From Entomortierella parvispora (lineage: Eukaryota; Mortierellomycota; Mortierellomycetes; Mortierellales; Mortierellaceae), in contig OY752145.1 in the NCBI GenBank assembly GCA_963573315.1, forward strand, positions 2,636,042 to 2,700,041: DNA of 64,000 nucleotides, in the 5' to 3' direction. A model generated the notes under the pieces. The model had not been told where the DNA came from. It searched no databases and saw nothing but the letters and a program-made list of their open reading frames with translations. Below are positions 20,901 through 30,339 of the stretch, in pieces. The number at the start of each line of letters is the position of its first letter. Within the stretch, counting starts at the first letter, position 1. A program made the translations under genes and the position numbers.

Positions 20901-21083
20901 ACTTCCCGGGAGTTCAAGACCCAGAACGCGAGAAAGAGACAGAGCAAGCGCGGAACCCCTCGCGCCTTCATACATGGCGAACGTACCAACCTCAAGGAGG
21001 ATGCTGGCGTCGATCTATTTGATGGAGAGATGGATTCGGGGCCCCTGGGGATAGAGCAGTATCAGCAGTATCATCATTATTAA
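17907..21083 (+). CDS. Large F-box-like protein
   Basis: The first in-frame ATG is at 17,907 and the frame then runs to 21,083 (1,058 codons). The bases right after the ATG form a strong donor (ATG|GTAAGC), and GACTAACA plus CCAG end a 69-bp intron at 17,978; removing it keeps the frame and gives 1,035 aa. An F-box-like segment follows: CPAEVSYQIHLYLDGVDLMH, with hydrophobic spacing and the later W/Y positions of F-box domains, at about residues 65-110. F-box proteins normally link substrates to SCF ubiquitin ligases via Skp1. The remaining ~900 residues are Ser-rich linkers alternating with beta-rich stretches that could be a degenerate propeller, and a basic nuclear-signal-like tail (RRPTKRRKPHIPRG). 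No named homologue recognised. Polyadenylation-like AATAAA at 21,433. Confidence 0.82.
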   Translation: MVSTLLESLNLSKMMVRLTQIKFQTLRLPKTQSLLTTQSFSDTLSFSVPEVPTGDLFPSPVQRLQSANRSVPQYILAKRERNRVTSPFLRCPAEVSYQIHLYLDGVDLMHTSHTCHAFLSFYSPKEWYGRYVSRSPSWSFGSLLDDRSDQGCLPLYKKSFTSEAFLRRRLGSPSPIALSSSSLQPLLLSSTPPSMASNVTGSTVEPMEISDLAPKDVEPMDICSAHKLQVSNDVQAPHSVFPAPEEEVEKVYLHEHDQTNMRVLLDEGKFYPSDAETESGHWNRVASPIYSTELKSKTTLAGSLVARQVVINNGRATSSVNAAAEQVFDFKVLLHSIPDLSQTVAVFTSDLWTAKQVDGTSWSSPFAPRDLPVVQLVELKHFPMVEPTLPGSKRGRPSHPKMRVLITLAFGQNVGEQDMLLLDVWRMIKVIEVFIPCISTSSRVPSFSSSPPSSSSCSSSSSVRTTGDVVIGRTETIKVSSNDDMRCRVVKIYSAIVPIQTAYDIQKRLMMSRFASVPMSSQECGSSVTTGLREIDMDDSLPGMSPDESNDHRADSAGVMGKCRLGTVKGSMVTIECIAIFGIQNSDTSSAMVARKILFTPRDRTVGLKRTLGDASWDKRTISRGVSCMTLFPCYSGYERLLVMFNRYGRGMIWDWVNERQVAQLRMSSDRGMKDGKITKQTSQAEDSSSSSQVTPSNGDSGSQTDEQASATASGSDEGASSVANPNRWLSYWGAQVSFTETPNPFEMDVTKNRSFRIVILADGRNDEWESTWWHVESSMGPMDHTIDQRLFVPIGARATISRNIGDAPVVYDIEKRYEDKTIGFEFISKKRQNQLLSKGQIATPLPPAPLRFNAYVVWNRYRISLTADRGLVMVDLERKGSKERNAKEQDSEWVTYLENSMGKTLVDIATVNNSLVVTLKDGHLVWSFFPVRTIPAEPEKVKEAAETQDTKVFTKMNIRRPTKRRKPHIPRGSLALDVEASAEANTADKKTKPSKSDTSREFKTQNARKRQSKRGTPRAFIHGERTNLKEDAGVDLFDGEMDSGPLGIEQYQQYHHY

Positions 21084-22616
21084 CTTGTGTACTACACTGG
21101 TTCGCGTTCCATGTCGATGCGTGCACAAATACCGGATATTCTCTTCCTTCTCCCACCGAAATGTCGCTCGTCCCTGAGCTTGAGTTGCTTTCGGTCCGAG
21201 AATGCAGCAGACTGAAATGGCAGTCTCAAGAAATTCCGACTCACCGACTTCTGCTGATAGCAGAATGGAGGCGAGCACCGACAAGAAAGAAAAAGAAACG
21301 ACAAGTTACAAACAACAAAACAACAAAGCAACAACAACAACAACAACAAAAAAACGTAGCATAATAACTCATCCCCAGTCTCATCCCAACCTCATTTCCA
21401 TCCCTGTCCTTCATTTTCTATGTAAATGACAGAATAAAGAGGCAACCTTTACCGGAAACTTTTTTCAAAGGAGAGAAGGGGTGACTGGGGAATTTGTTAA
21501 CAAGGTACCCTGCCACTGCGCTGACTGTGGCCTCGGATAACTTTGCCGCAAAATGAGACTGTCCAAGGCTTCCTCAAAGGATGATGGATCTTCTCCATAG
21601 ACTGTTTGATCAAAGTCCAGCTCCAAGTACCTCGACTTCAAGAGTATTGACGCCGGAGGCCTTGGTCTTCCAGTCTCTAGCCCTGGTAATCAGCAAGGCT
21701 AGGGTGCCTTTTATAGAAAGTGAGAACTGCCTAGTAACGTTCATCACACGCTTTGTATCTCCCCATGTCACCTCCAGACACGCCAAGAGTGGCCTCCTCT
21801 ATCTACCAGAAGACAATTCACGACGGAAAGACAGCATGATGGGAGCCAATTGAAGAAAGAAAAGGCTTGACAACGGCAAAAAATAGCTGTAAAACAACAT
21901 GGAAATGACAAGGAAAGGCAGGAGGAGCAGGGGTTGCGCTCAACAGACATGCAAGAACACGAGAAGGAACAGGAAAAGAGCCGGACCAAGAGCGGAGGGT
22001 GACGAGAGGAGAAGGTGGCAAGAGGAGAAGAGAGAGAGACAGACAGCAGGGGGGAGAAGCAACTTAAAATGGCGGGAAAGTAGCTTCGCCTCACATCAGA
22101 AAAGCCTGCTTGACTGAGTGCAGTTGTAGTGGCGAAGTAAGGCAGTCGGGGGGGGAAGGAGGGGGAAGAGGAAAGGAGACAACAAGACAGCAGCGATGTT
22201 GGCTTGGCTGTGCTGAAGAGAGACCAGAGTCGCGCGTTCTGCCGCAGGTCAGCATTGTGCAGCAGAGAGGCATGCAGACAAGCAGAGCGACAGAAAAGAC
22301 AAAAAAAACGGGCCAGTCAAAAGAAAGACCCGCTGTCACCGTGACATCTCTCTTCTTCCCAGCGCACGGCCCCTTTCGTCCTTCTCTTCCTCCTTTCTCT
22401 CCTTGCACAACGACGCGCACATTAACGCATGTGCGCATTGCATGCGTCGCCATCCATTCCCTTATTGCATCTCTTCATTAATTGCTGATTGCACTGTCTG
22501 TCTGTCTGTCTGTCTATGTCTCTCTGTTTCTGTCATTGCATTGTTGTTCATTCCCACTCCACCGCCATCACCATCACCACCACCGCACACCATCCGCCCC
22601 TGGAAAGCAAAGCACC
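21084..22616. other. Long spacer before the Whi2-like gene
   Basis: Holds the F-box gene 3'UTR with a CAA-rich microsatellite (about 21,310-21,355), a purine-rich stretch (21,900-22,080) and the pyrimidine-rich leader of the next gene with a TGTC microsatellite (22,494-22,516). Protein-like open segments exist on the minus strand at about 21,465-21,720, with a TATAAAAG upstream at 21,708-21,715, but they lie in overlapping phases and no gene model works. Confidence 0.4.
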
Positions 22617-25158
22617 ATGGCCATGGCCACCTCTTCCTCCCCACCCGCCTCCAACTTTGAGTCACCCATCTCCCAGGTTTCCGAGTCGTATCCCCCGGCA
22701 CCTCCCCCGCTCGCTTCTCAGTATTACATTCCTTCCTCTCGCCGGAGCCACAACCTCCTCCACGGCCAGACCGTTATCCTCGATCTCCACGGGACTCGAT
22801 TCGAGCTTGAGCGTGACACGCTGATCAACCTGCCCGAGTCCATCCTCGTTGTCATGTTCCCTAACGGTCTCCTTCTTCGACCACCAGGAGTGCATCCACC
22901 CGTACCTACTGCCTCTGCCGCTGCTTTGTCATCCACATCGGCAGCTGCTTCCCCCTCCTCAGCGATGCAGCCCGTCAGTTCTGCAGATGCAGCGGCTGTC
23001 GGTGCAGCTGTTGCTATTGCAGGTATGAGTGTAGGCGCGGGTGGTACAGGGGCAGTTGCAGGAACGAGAGCCGTGACGGGATCAAGATTGGTTGCTTCTG
23101 ACGGATCGAGCGCAGGGCCAGGGTCAGGACTCAAGATTCCTGGCCACAACACAGGAGAGGGCGACCACAGCAATATCCTAACCACACCTGCCGATCCAGA
23201 CCCGTCAAGGGCCAATGCAACAAACACACATTCATCCACAAGCACACCATCCGTCGCCACCTCCACCGCTGCATCTATAGGGGTATCTGGCACCAACAGT
23301 GGAGGCATTGCATCCATCGGCCTCTCTCCTGTTGTGGCGCCACTTTTGCGCAGTGGACAACATCATTATCACCCTTCTGAGAGCACTTCCTACACAGACT
23401 ACAGTGATTACAGTGATTACAGCTATGATGACTTCGATGACGATGAAGAGTATGATGACGAGTACGACGATGACGGAGGCACTCGGTATCAAGTTCATGA
23501 GGACCTGGATGATGACGACGACGACGACGACAATACGGTCTTACGCCGCGGACCACAGGAACCTGAGGTCATCACTGTGGACTTTGATCCTGACTGTTTG
23601 CGCTATATCCTGGGCTTTTACGATGAGGCAAAAAGGGCGGGCAACAGAGTGCGACTTCAAAGACTGCAAGCTGAGCGGGCCCATCAACTACAGAGATTAC
23701 AACTGCAACAACAATTACAAATGTCACTTGAGGCACGCATAGGAGACCATTCGAGAGATCAAGCGGGTGCATCTACTTTATCAACATCCCCAAGCGCAAC
23801 ACAAAGAAATCCTCTGGTCTCTTACTCCTCAACCTCATCTTCGACAACTTCCTCTTCGGATATTCCAGCAGCGCTCAATTCGCTTGCTCCGCAGGATCCG
23901 CTGCAAGACAAACAGGCCATCATTGTTTTACGGGAAGAACTGGACTACTTTGCAATCCCACCACCTTCCTCTTCCACCATCTCCAAGCAGGACAGACCCA
24001 AACCGACACCCGCAACCATCGCCAATACCGGCATCAAGAGTGCAGCTACTGGAACAGAGGCAAAGATCGAGTCTGAAAAGGATATTGGAGATGACAGTGC
24101 CTCGTCATCAAGACAGTCCGTTGAGGAAGAGCCGCCATTATTGGGGAGGACACCTTCTATGACAGCGGCCTCTGTCGCGGCAACTCTAAAGGCCAAAATG
24201 TTCTCAAGAGGAAAAGGAAAGATCAAGGGAACCACACTGCCGGCATCAGGGTCCAAACCAACAGATCCGAGAGTACCTTCTCCACCACCACCGCCGCCGC
24301 CTCCAAAGGACTTTATACCTTCATCGTCGCCTTTACTATTGGCAGCTGGATCAACATCTGCGTGGAAACGCGTACCTTCACCTCCATTGCCACCACCTCC
24401 ACTACCTCCACAACCTTTTCCCAGCCCACTTTTGATCAAAACACAATGTGGCGAAATGTTGGTTAGCGAGCGCAGGATCTTTGCAGCTTTGCAGCGGAAC
24501 ATTGAAAAGGCAAAGAACAAAGCGGAACAGCATTTGATGGACATGCTCTGTGTCTCTGGGTTCGATCGACAGGGTCAATGGGGGTATCGGCAATTGCAAC
24601 CTCAACGGACCACTGTGATCAGTGTAGCCATGGTCACTCTGAAAACCACGGCATCAAGCCCGACAATACCAATATCCACCGTATCTGGATCTTCGGACAC
24701 CTCGGCACCTTCATCTCATACAATTAGAGTTCAAACAGAGAGCGAGATCCTGGAACAAATGCGCTTGCAGGAGCAGATGGATAGAAACCAAATGGCCATC
24801 GCCCAGAAGCTGCTTCTGTTTTGGCGTAAGCCCGCAGTAAGTCGGTTTTATTGAAACGTCATTAATGCCTCTTAATCTCTCGATCGTGAGGTATCTCAAT
24901 GATATTAATGGTAGTTTTGTTTCATTGTAGAGAAAGTGCTGGTGGGATAGAGTCGAAGTGCAGATTGATCGGGACCCAGTGTTAGGCTATAGAAATGACA
25001 AAGATGTATCGGCAGCTACAACGACAGCGACAGCAGAAACAAGGACGGGGCCGTCACTCTCTAATGTCGATATCAATCATTCATCTGATTTCACAACTAA
25101 GGTACCGATCAAACTTTGGGCTCGTCGAACATGGACTCTAGAGCTGGTTCTCGTCTGA
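22617..25158 (+). CDS. Whi2-like BTB/POZ-domain stress and growth regulator
   Basis: Two exons, 22,617-24,836 and 24,931-25,158 (94-bp GT-AG intron), 815 aa; the ATG has the context ACCATGG. The N-terminal half of a BTB/KCTD-like fold is at 53-90 (VILDLHGTRFELERDTLINL, then PESILVVMFPNG). The fold resumes only at 319 with ITVDFDPDCLRYILGFYDEA and again near 434 with IIVLREELDYFAIPP. Between the first two lies a ~227-residue insertion rich in Ala, Gly, Ser and Thr and ending in an Asp/Tyr-rich run. A poly-Pro region (about 555-610) precedes the C-terminal domain, whose end (RKCWWDRVEVQID, later KLWARRTWTLELVLV) matches fungal Whi2 relatives. Yeast Whi2 works with Psr phosphatases in stress response and restrains TORC1 under amino-acid limitation. 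The transfer of this role here is inference. Confidence 0.87.
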
Positions 25159-25264
25159 CGGATTATCCAAACTTATGGTGGCTCGTGAAAGATGCTAAGA
25201 GTACACACAATAAAGGCCATATCAAACAAGGATCATAGACATTGAAGTACTTGACAGCCTTCAA
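25159..25264. other. 3'UTR of the Whi2-like gene
   Basis: Contains a polyadenylation-like AATAAA at 25,209-25,214. Confidence 0.6.
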
Positions 25265-26048
25265 ATGGTGGGGTTCATAAACTTACAAAAGGTCATACGT
25301 TCCCTGCAGGATGTTCTGGTGAGACACTTTTGTGCCGACACAATTACGCCTTCGACACACCAAACGTCGCCATGCAGCCTACATGACGGCTCGCCTGGTC
25401 CGTCTATATTGCCTTTTCCTTCTAGAGGGCAGGTTGACCCGAATGATGATTTGTGTGAATAATCATCATCGCTTGAGTCAGAAGACAGGAGGGCACCAAC
25501 TGCGCTGAAAACTTCGCTCTCCTCTGGCAGCTGTTGCCCTTGCTGTTGATGCTCCAGTTCCTGTTCCTGCTCCTGCAAGTGGCATTGTAACTGCTCCTGC
25601 TCTTGCTCCTGCTGGAGTTCTTGGAGAACCCGACGTAGCTGATGTCGACCTACTTCAGCTATGCACACTCTGGCAACTTTTATCTATATTAATATGTTCT
25701 TTTAGCTGTGATGAAAGTCCTTTACCAGGCAAGTTTCCAACATGGGGCTACAACGAGGTATGGTTATCAAGATTTTTTTTTGACGTGGCACAGCCTGCCC
25801 CTGCCTGAAGCTATAATCTAACCAACTAATTTATGACTTTCTTCATCGGCATTTGCTCGTGTGTTGTTGATGTTACTTGTAGGGCTGCCAAGGCTCTTTT
25901 CAGTAACGACGAGTGGAGTGAGATTGTTGCCAGGTCCCACTTCGAACTACCTGAGCTTCCTCGTCCAACTCTTCTCTTCCTGGAGAAAAGGTCAAGAAAG
26001 AATGCTCACCCAATTGCCAGGAACGATTTGCACAATCAAGTTCTCTGA
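25265..26048 (+). CDS. Unresolved coding region, exons not settled
   Basis: I do not recognise a product. On the plus strand an ATG at 25,265 opens 65 codons (MVGFINLQKVIRSLQDVLVR...). Further on, a segment after TTTTAG at about 25,695 ends at a good donor near 25,758 (GAG|GTATGG). Read in the phase beginning AVMKVLYQASFQHG, it joins an exon after TTGTAG near 25,882, giving KALFSNDEWSEIVARSHFEL and ending at TGA 26,046-26,048. The joins between the first and later parts are not determined. On the minus strand the same DNA (25,668-25,261) has a 135-codon Gln/Glu-rich frame that is also protein-like but lacks an ATG. At most one strand is likely to be real. The repeats coding Gln/Glu or Ala/Pro make both look better than they are. 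Confidence 0.33.
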
Positions 26049-26436
26049 AAAAACATCATGCAAGCAGATAGTTAACATATCTCACGCCTCACCTGAGCAA
26101 CAAAGCGTCAAGTAGAGGACAATCCATTAAAAATATAAATGACGCCTTGCCAAATGTTGAGTCTCTCTGATTTCTGAATGTTTCTGGTTTGCTTCGTTGC
26201 CTGTTGCTGTTTCGAAGATTTCTTGGTTTCGGTGGTTATCACTTGGTAATTGTCAGCGCGTGGCGTGTCCCTTCAGGTTAGGGAACCGGTGTACTGACTC
26301 AGAAGGAGATTGGGGGAAGGTAAGGACAAGGAGAGATCTACCAGTTTGAGATCATGTAGCTATGAATTTGTTTCCTAGAGCCTTGGCGTGTTGGGAGTTT
26401 GATGTAATGTAACATGCAATGGGGGAACTTGGACTC
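26049..26436. other. Intergenic, no gene recognised
   Basis: Spacer that should include the 3'UTR of the short-chain dehydrogenase. No motif identified. Confidence 0.5.
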
Positions 26437-27306
26437 CTAAATCACAATTCGCATCTTCAACTTGTCCCCCTCGACGATCTCAACCTCTTTGGCCATCAGC
26501 TCCGGAAAATCCCAGTTAACGCTGACATATCGTCCCGAAAGCCATTGAGGCCGATGCTGCGTCAACCATGCAATCGAATCCGCCGCCAACTCTGGCGTAT
26601 CCACTAAATCAACGTAATTTTCGCTGGGTAATTTCCGCGCCAACTCCGTGAACACACCACCAGGATGAATTGCGATCGCAAACATCCCTTGACCACCATA
26701 TTCTACTGCCAGAAACTCGGTAAATCGCAGCAGAGCAAACTTGTTTGTCCGATAGGCTGATGCCCCCACAATCATGTGGGCGCCTCTAGAGCTCACGTTG
26801 ATGATGGTCTTTTGGGGGCCCTGGAGCAGAAGGGGCAAAAAAGCGCGAGTCATCAGGTACACGCCTTTGAGGTTGACTTCCCAGGACCTCCACCAGTCAG
26901 CGGGGTTGGACTCTGCGATGGGTGCCCAGTTTTCAAGGTATCCGGCATTGTTAACCAGAATATCAAGATGGCCACAGGCTTGTTCCACTCGCTCGACTGC
27001 ATGAGCAACGCTGGTTTCTGATGCCACATCCAACTGCAACTTTATGATCCGGGGTGAGGAAGAGTAGGATGGTGCAGCGGCTAGAAGCTCCTGCTCCACT
27101 TCATCCAGACCAGATCGTGCGGCAATGATAATGATCGCTGCGCCGGCTCTGGAAAACGAGACAGCTGTGGCACGTCCGATACCCTTAGAGGCGCCAGTAA
27201 TCAAAACTGTTCGGCCCTGGTGGTTTGCGTTCGCGATGGCCGGGTAGGTGTCCGAATGGAGGGTGGAAGTGAAATTTTTGGCGGCAGGATCAGGATGAGG
27301 AGGCAT
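26437..27306 (-). CDS. Short-chain dehydrogenase/reductase (classical SDR)
   Basis: Single exon, 289 aa, with ATG at 27,306. NAD(P)(H)-dependent oxidoreductase of the classical SDR fold. Residues 33-44 carry the cofactor motif TVLITGASKGIG; LDV is at 92-94, NNAG at 119-122, catalytic Ser at 172-173 in INVSSRGAH, and the catalytic pair Tyr185 and Lys189 in YRTNK. PGGVFTE follows as in active SDRs. About 30 residues precede the Rossmann fold, without a clear signal peptide. Substrate cannot be inferred. Being intronless next to intron-containing genes is compatible with a lineage-specific or transferred gene, but composition does not stand out. Confidence 0.92.
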   Translation of the reverse strand: MPPHPDPAAKNFTSTLHSDTYPAIANANHQGRTVLITGASKGIGRATAVSFSRAGAAIIIIAARSGLDEVEQELLAAAPSYSSSPRIIKLQLDVASETSVAHAVERVEQACGHLDILVNNAGYLENWAPIAESNPADWWRSWEVNLKGVYLMTRAFLPLLLQGPQKTIINVSSRGAHMIVGASAYRTNKFALLRFTEFLAVEYGGQGMFAIAIHPGGVFTELARKLPSENYVDLVDTPELAADSIAWLTQHRPQWLSGRYVSVNWDFPELMAKEVEIVEGDKLKMRIVI

Positions 27307-28336
27307 GATGATAATATATCTTGTGTTGAAGTGTGTAGATGCAGATGCAGGATAGAAGCGGATCCTGTCAACAACTTTAAATACTCATTCATCTCTGCCA
27401 TTGCTGTGCACTGTCATGACATTCATTGCTCTTCGCGTAGTTTCTACTCTGCTGTGCAGATCAAGGATCCGTGGACCCTCGTTGGTACGATCTGATTGGA
27501 TATCACGTATAAGGGGTTGTCGACTTGTGAGGAGCTCAACTGCTCACGCTGTTGCGTACGGGGGGCAGGCTTGAGGGGCGCTGAGCGGGATATGGCAATC
27601 CTAAGTGACGGATGGGAATCAGACTAAGTGTCGCCGTGCTGGCCTCGGTCAGTATCGATCAATGTGGAATAAGACGGATAAAGAGCAGAGAGCCACGCCG
27701 TGCGAGCAACTACATATAGTGATTCTACTTAAGGGTGTATCGTACCGTCCCGGCCATCAACAACGCCTCACGGGCCCAGCACGTGATATCATATGCACGT
27801 GACCGATCTCTTTTCTTCCGTCGCACAAACGCGCCGTTTCTACAGACCCTCCTTTTTCTCTTGTCATTGTTACTCTTACCCCTCAACCTTAGTTTATCCT
27901 TCATCGCTACGATCGCGTATTATTCTCGTTTTGTTGACAACAGAACGTGTGGGCCCTTAATGTTGGCTTCACCGCAACGTTCTGAGGACCAGTACGATCA
28001 TTGCGATTCTAATCGATAATATTGCCTTCATCATCTATCCAATTGACCGCGAAGTCAACCATCTCCTGCCAAAGCGGCAGAGAAGAAACGACTACAGGAC
28101 AAGAGGCACCCTCCCCATCCCCAAACATCACCCCTAAGAACCCGCCTGGTCTGATTAGTTTTCTTTTTTTGTTCTTCATCTGTATTCTATTGCCTGGTTT
28201 CGATCATCGTATTCCAACATCTATGGGTGACTCCTTCGTTGATGACGAGGACTCTAGAGGTGTAGGGTCGCAACTCGGTTTTTCACACGCTCGACGTAAT
28301 AAATTAACTCGAACAAAAAAAACATGGACAAGAGCA
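27307..28336. other. Spacer; no gene established
   Basis: Upstream of the dehydrogenase there are pyrimidine-rich stretches. The plus-strand frame running to 28,483 begins without ATG and reads partly as intron-like T-rich sequence, so I do not call it a gene. Confidence 0.4.
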
Positions 28337-28648
28337 ATCTGCGACAGAGGGCGAATTACAAATAACAATCTGAGCCAGAGGGCGAATGGAGTCCAGGAGA
28401 CTCTTTCACAACTGCTTATATTTACCCTCTTATGGGGAGTGTTTTCTTCGGCTGAAGTGCTGAACGACTTTTCACTCACTTGAACACACGTACGGTACTT
28501 CAAAAAGTATAGCAGTTGCGAAAGAATCCCTTGGACTCTACGAGAGAAATCTGAGCCAGAGGGCGAATACAAAAACAATCTGAGCCAGAGGGCGAATACA
28601 AGTGCAATCTGAGCCAGAGGGCGAATACGAGCGCAATCTGAGCCGCGG
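28337..28648 (+). repeat. Minisatellite CAATCTGAGCCAGAGGGCGA
   Basis: About six copies of a 22-30-bp unit containing CAATCTGAGCCAGAGGGCGA. Two early copies lie near 28,337 and 28,366. Three more at about 28,549, 28,576 and 28,604 are spaced 27-28 bp, and a truncated last copy at 28,634 runs into GAGCCGCGG. The block ends 40 bp before the TATA box of the secreted-protein gene, so it forms its upstream promoter region. Confidence 0.88.
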
Positions 28649-28686
28649 CGAGGCCACCATTAGAACCACAGAGGGCTATGGAAACG

Positions 28687-28694
28687 TATAAAAG
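28687..28694 (+). promoter_or_regulatory. TATA box of the secreted-protein gene
   Basis: TATAAAAG on the plus strand. A start about 25-30 nt downstream would begin the transcript near 28,718, just before the 5'UTR repeat and intron. Confidence 0.65.
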
Positions 28695-28753
28695 GAACCC
28701 TACATACGATGAATATCAGCAACTTTGCCACAGTTCATATTCATCATCTTAAG

Positions 28754-28860
28754 GTAAGCGAACGCATCCAGTCTATTAGCAATATCGAACAATAATACAA
28801 TAATAACATAGCACATAATATACTTTGCCACATTTTATATTAATCACTCCATGTCGGCAG
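28754..28860 (+). other. 5'UTR intron of the secreted-protein gene
   Basis: AAG|GTAAGC at 28,754 and CGGCAG| at 28,860 frame a 107-nt intron that ends one base before the ATG. An imperfect repeat (ACTTTGCCACA followed by TTCATATT or TTTATATT) occurs at 28,722, before the intron, and again at 28,822 inside it, 100 bp apart. Confidence 0.6.
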
Positions 28861-28861
28861 C

Positions 28862-29481
28862 ATGAAAATTCCTTTGAAGCTTTCACTAGTTCTGTCAGTT
28901 TTGATCTGCGTTCAAGCGGCTTCCAACATCTATTATCAGGACAACTGTTCTGAAGGCGGCAACACCTGCAGAGACAATATTTGTTGCGCGGGAGTTTCTT
29001 TATTTGGTCGCTTGCCTATTTGTAGTGCGAGGGGATCAGGAAGTTATTCAAACACTATACAAGTAAGTCTTCGACAGTAGTGATTGTGGTGCATACGTCG
29101 GTTATTCTTACGTGGGATTCTTCGAAGAACTTGTACGCCGCAATGACCCATAATATCGATCCTAAGCCTCCTGCTCATCCCTGTCCTATTGGAGCAAAGT
29201 GTCCAAGTCCTTGGGGAGGTCATGTTACGATTGAAGGAAAGGTTCATAATGGTCAAGTCATGAAACTTCAATCAAACAAGATCCCTGACTCGTATGTTTA
29301 CGCCGACGCGGTTTCTTTCAAGACATACTACATTCTGCTCACAAACCCTGCTGCAAAGAGACTAGGACGATCACACCCGTCAACCTTCAAGCTGGAATAT
29401 TTCAAAGAACATTATGACATTCTTGAAACCAGAGATGTAGATGACAACTTCGTGGAGATGACTTTTAACCCAAAAAATTAA
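28862..29481 (+). CDS. Small cysteine-rich secreted protein, unknown function
   Basis: No family recognised. The N-terminus MKIPLKLSLVLSVLICVQA is a clear signal peptide with cleavage expected after residue 19 or 20. The mature part has Cys at 29, 36, 41, 42 and 54 (spacing C-x6-C-x4-CC-x11-C), and two more at 86 and 92. Frame shifts at 29,063; a 65-nt intron GTAAGT...GAAG (29,063-29,127) restores phase and gives 184 aa. Without splicing the product ends at 72 aa, after the first five Cys. The second exon is a Tyr/Lys-rich stretch with predicted beta strands and no further Cys. AATAAA follows the stop directly. It is the last gene before the satellite array. Size and Cys content resemble fungal effector-type proteins, but no activity is implied. 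Confidence 0.78.
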
Positions 29482-29773
29482 AATAAATGCCTACTTTTAT
29501 CTTCTGCTATCTAGTAAAGCAGAGGCACCATCGTCGATGAATATCAACTTGGACCGAGACCTAAGTGACTCGTCCAATCAATAATTTGTGCCGAGTGTAG
29601 GCAGAGTGTCGCTAAGCAAAGGAAATGTGCACAATCCAAAAAGAGAGTTTAGTGAACTGAAGAACCAACTGTGGGCAACGCCCTGCATCGCCGTGCATCA
29701 TACTTGAAGGAAGGCACAGGGCATTTGGTCTTAGCATGTCAAGGACACGTTGTACTTTTGCAAAGGTTCACGA
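29482..29773. other. Unique DNA between secreted-protein gene and array
   Basis: 292 bp with no gene or repeat recognised. It contains the polyadenylation-like AATAAA at 29,482-29,487 and ends in the T-rich junction with the array. Confidence 0.6.
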
Positions 29774-30339
29774 GTTTTTTTTTATTGCACAATGATCGCG
29801 CATTTACTTCTTAGTCTGTGATCACTCAAAGGAACAAGATCGATGGGTCTCTGTATTAAAATCATGAAGAGAACAGAAAGATGGCATCCATTCAAAGGTA
29901 CAAGGACAATACGGTCCCAGGGGCCATGGGTTCGATCTCGAAGAGAAGAGCGGCACCGCATCACGTTGGAAGTGACCGTTCCCCGCCAAGCGATGGAGAG
30001 GAGAAGTGAGCAACAGTCAACGACAAAAAAATAGAGAACTCTTGACAAAGTACCTCACCAAAGGCCGAGATCACCCCTCATACACAAATCCAGCCTATCA
30101 AAATAGCTAAAAGTACACACCAGTATGCAGAGGAGGACATGATGAAGGACTCCTAGAGTCGATCGATCCTCACACGACATCTGGCTTGATGCGCACTCTT
30201 CTTCGCCTATGATATGGAAGGTATAGGGTAGAGTTTGGATCTCGGAAAAGGGCTTCAGAGGACTGTAATGATCAGAGAGAGACTCTAGTCGGCCTGCGTT
30301 GACAATGCTCCTCTCGTTCACGAGGATGGGGTGGGTGAG

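Noticed and set aside
21465-21720. Possible minus-strand gene with TATAAAAG upstream
   Set aside because: Two protein-like frames overlap in different phases, there is no usable ATG near the TATA box, and no intron of sensible length joins them.
27735-28483. Open frames on both strands between the dehydrogenase and the secreted-protein gene
   Set aside because: They lack good starts, run through T-rich and minisatellite sequence, and show no conserved motif.
28549-28648. Regularly spaced repeats resembling a CRISPR array
   Set aside because: The spacers are only a few bases and partly alike, the context is eukaryotic, and no cas genes are present. It is a minisatellite.
29920-29945. tRNA-like B-box sequence GGGTTCGATC in the satellite
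   Set aside because: The surrounding sequence cannot be folded into a tRNA cloverleaf by eye and no A box lies at the right distance.
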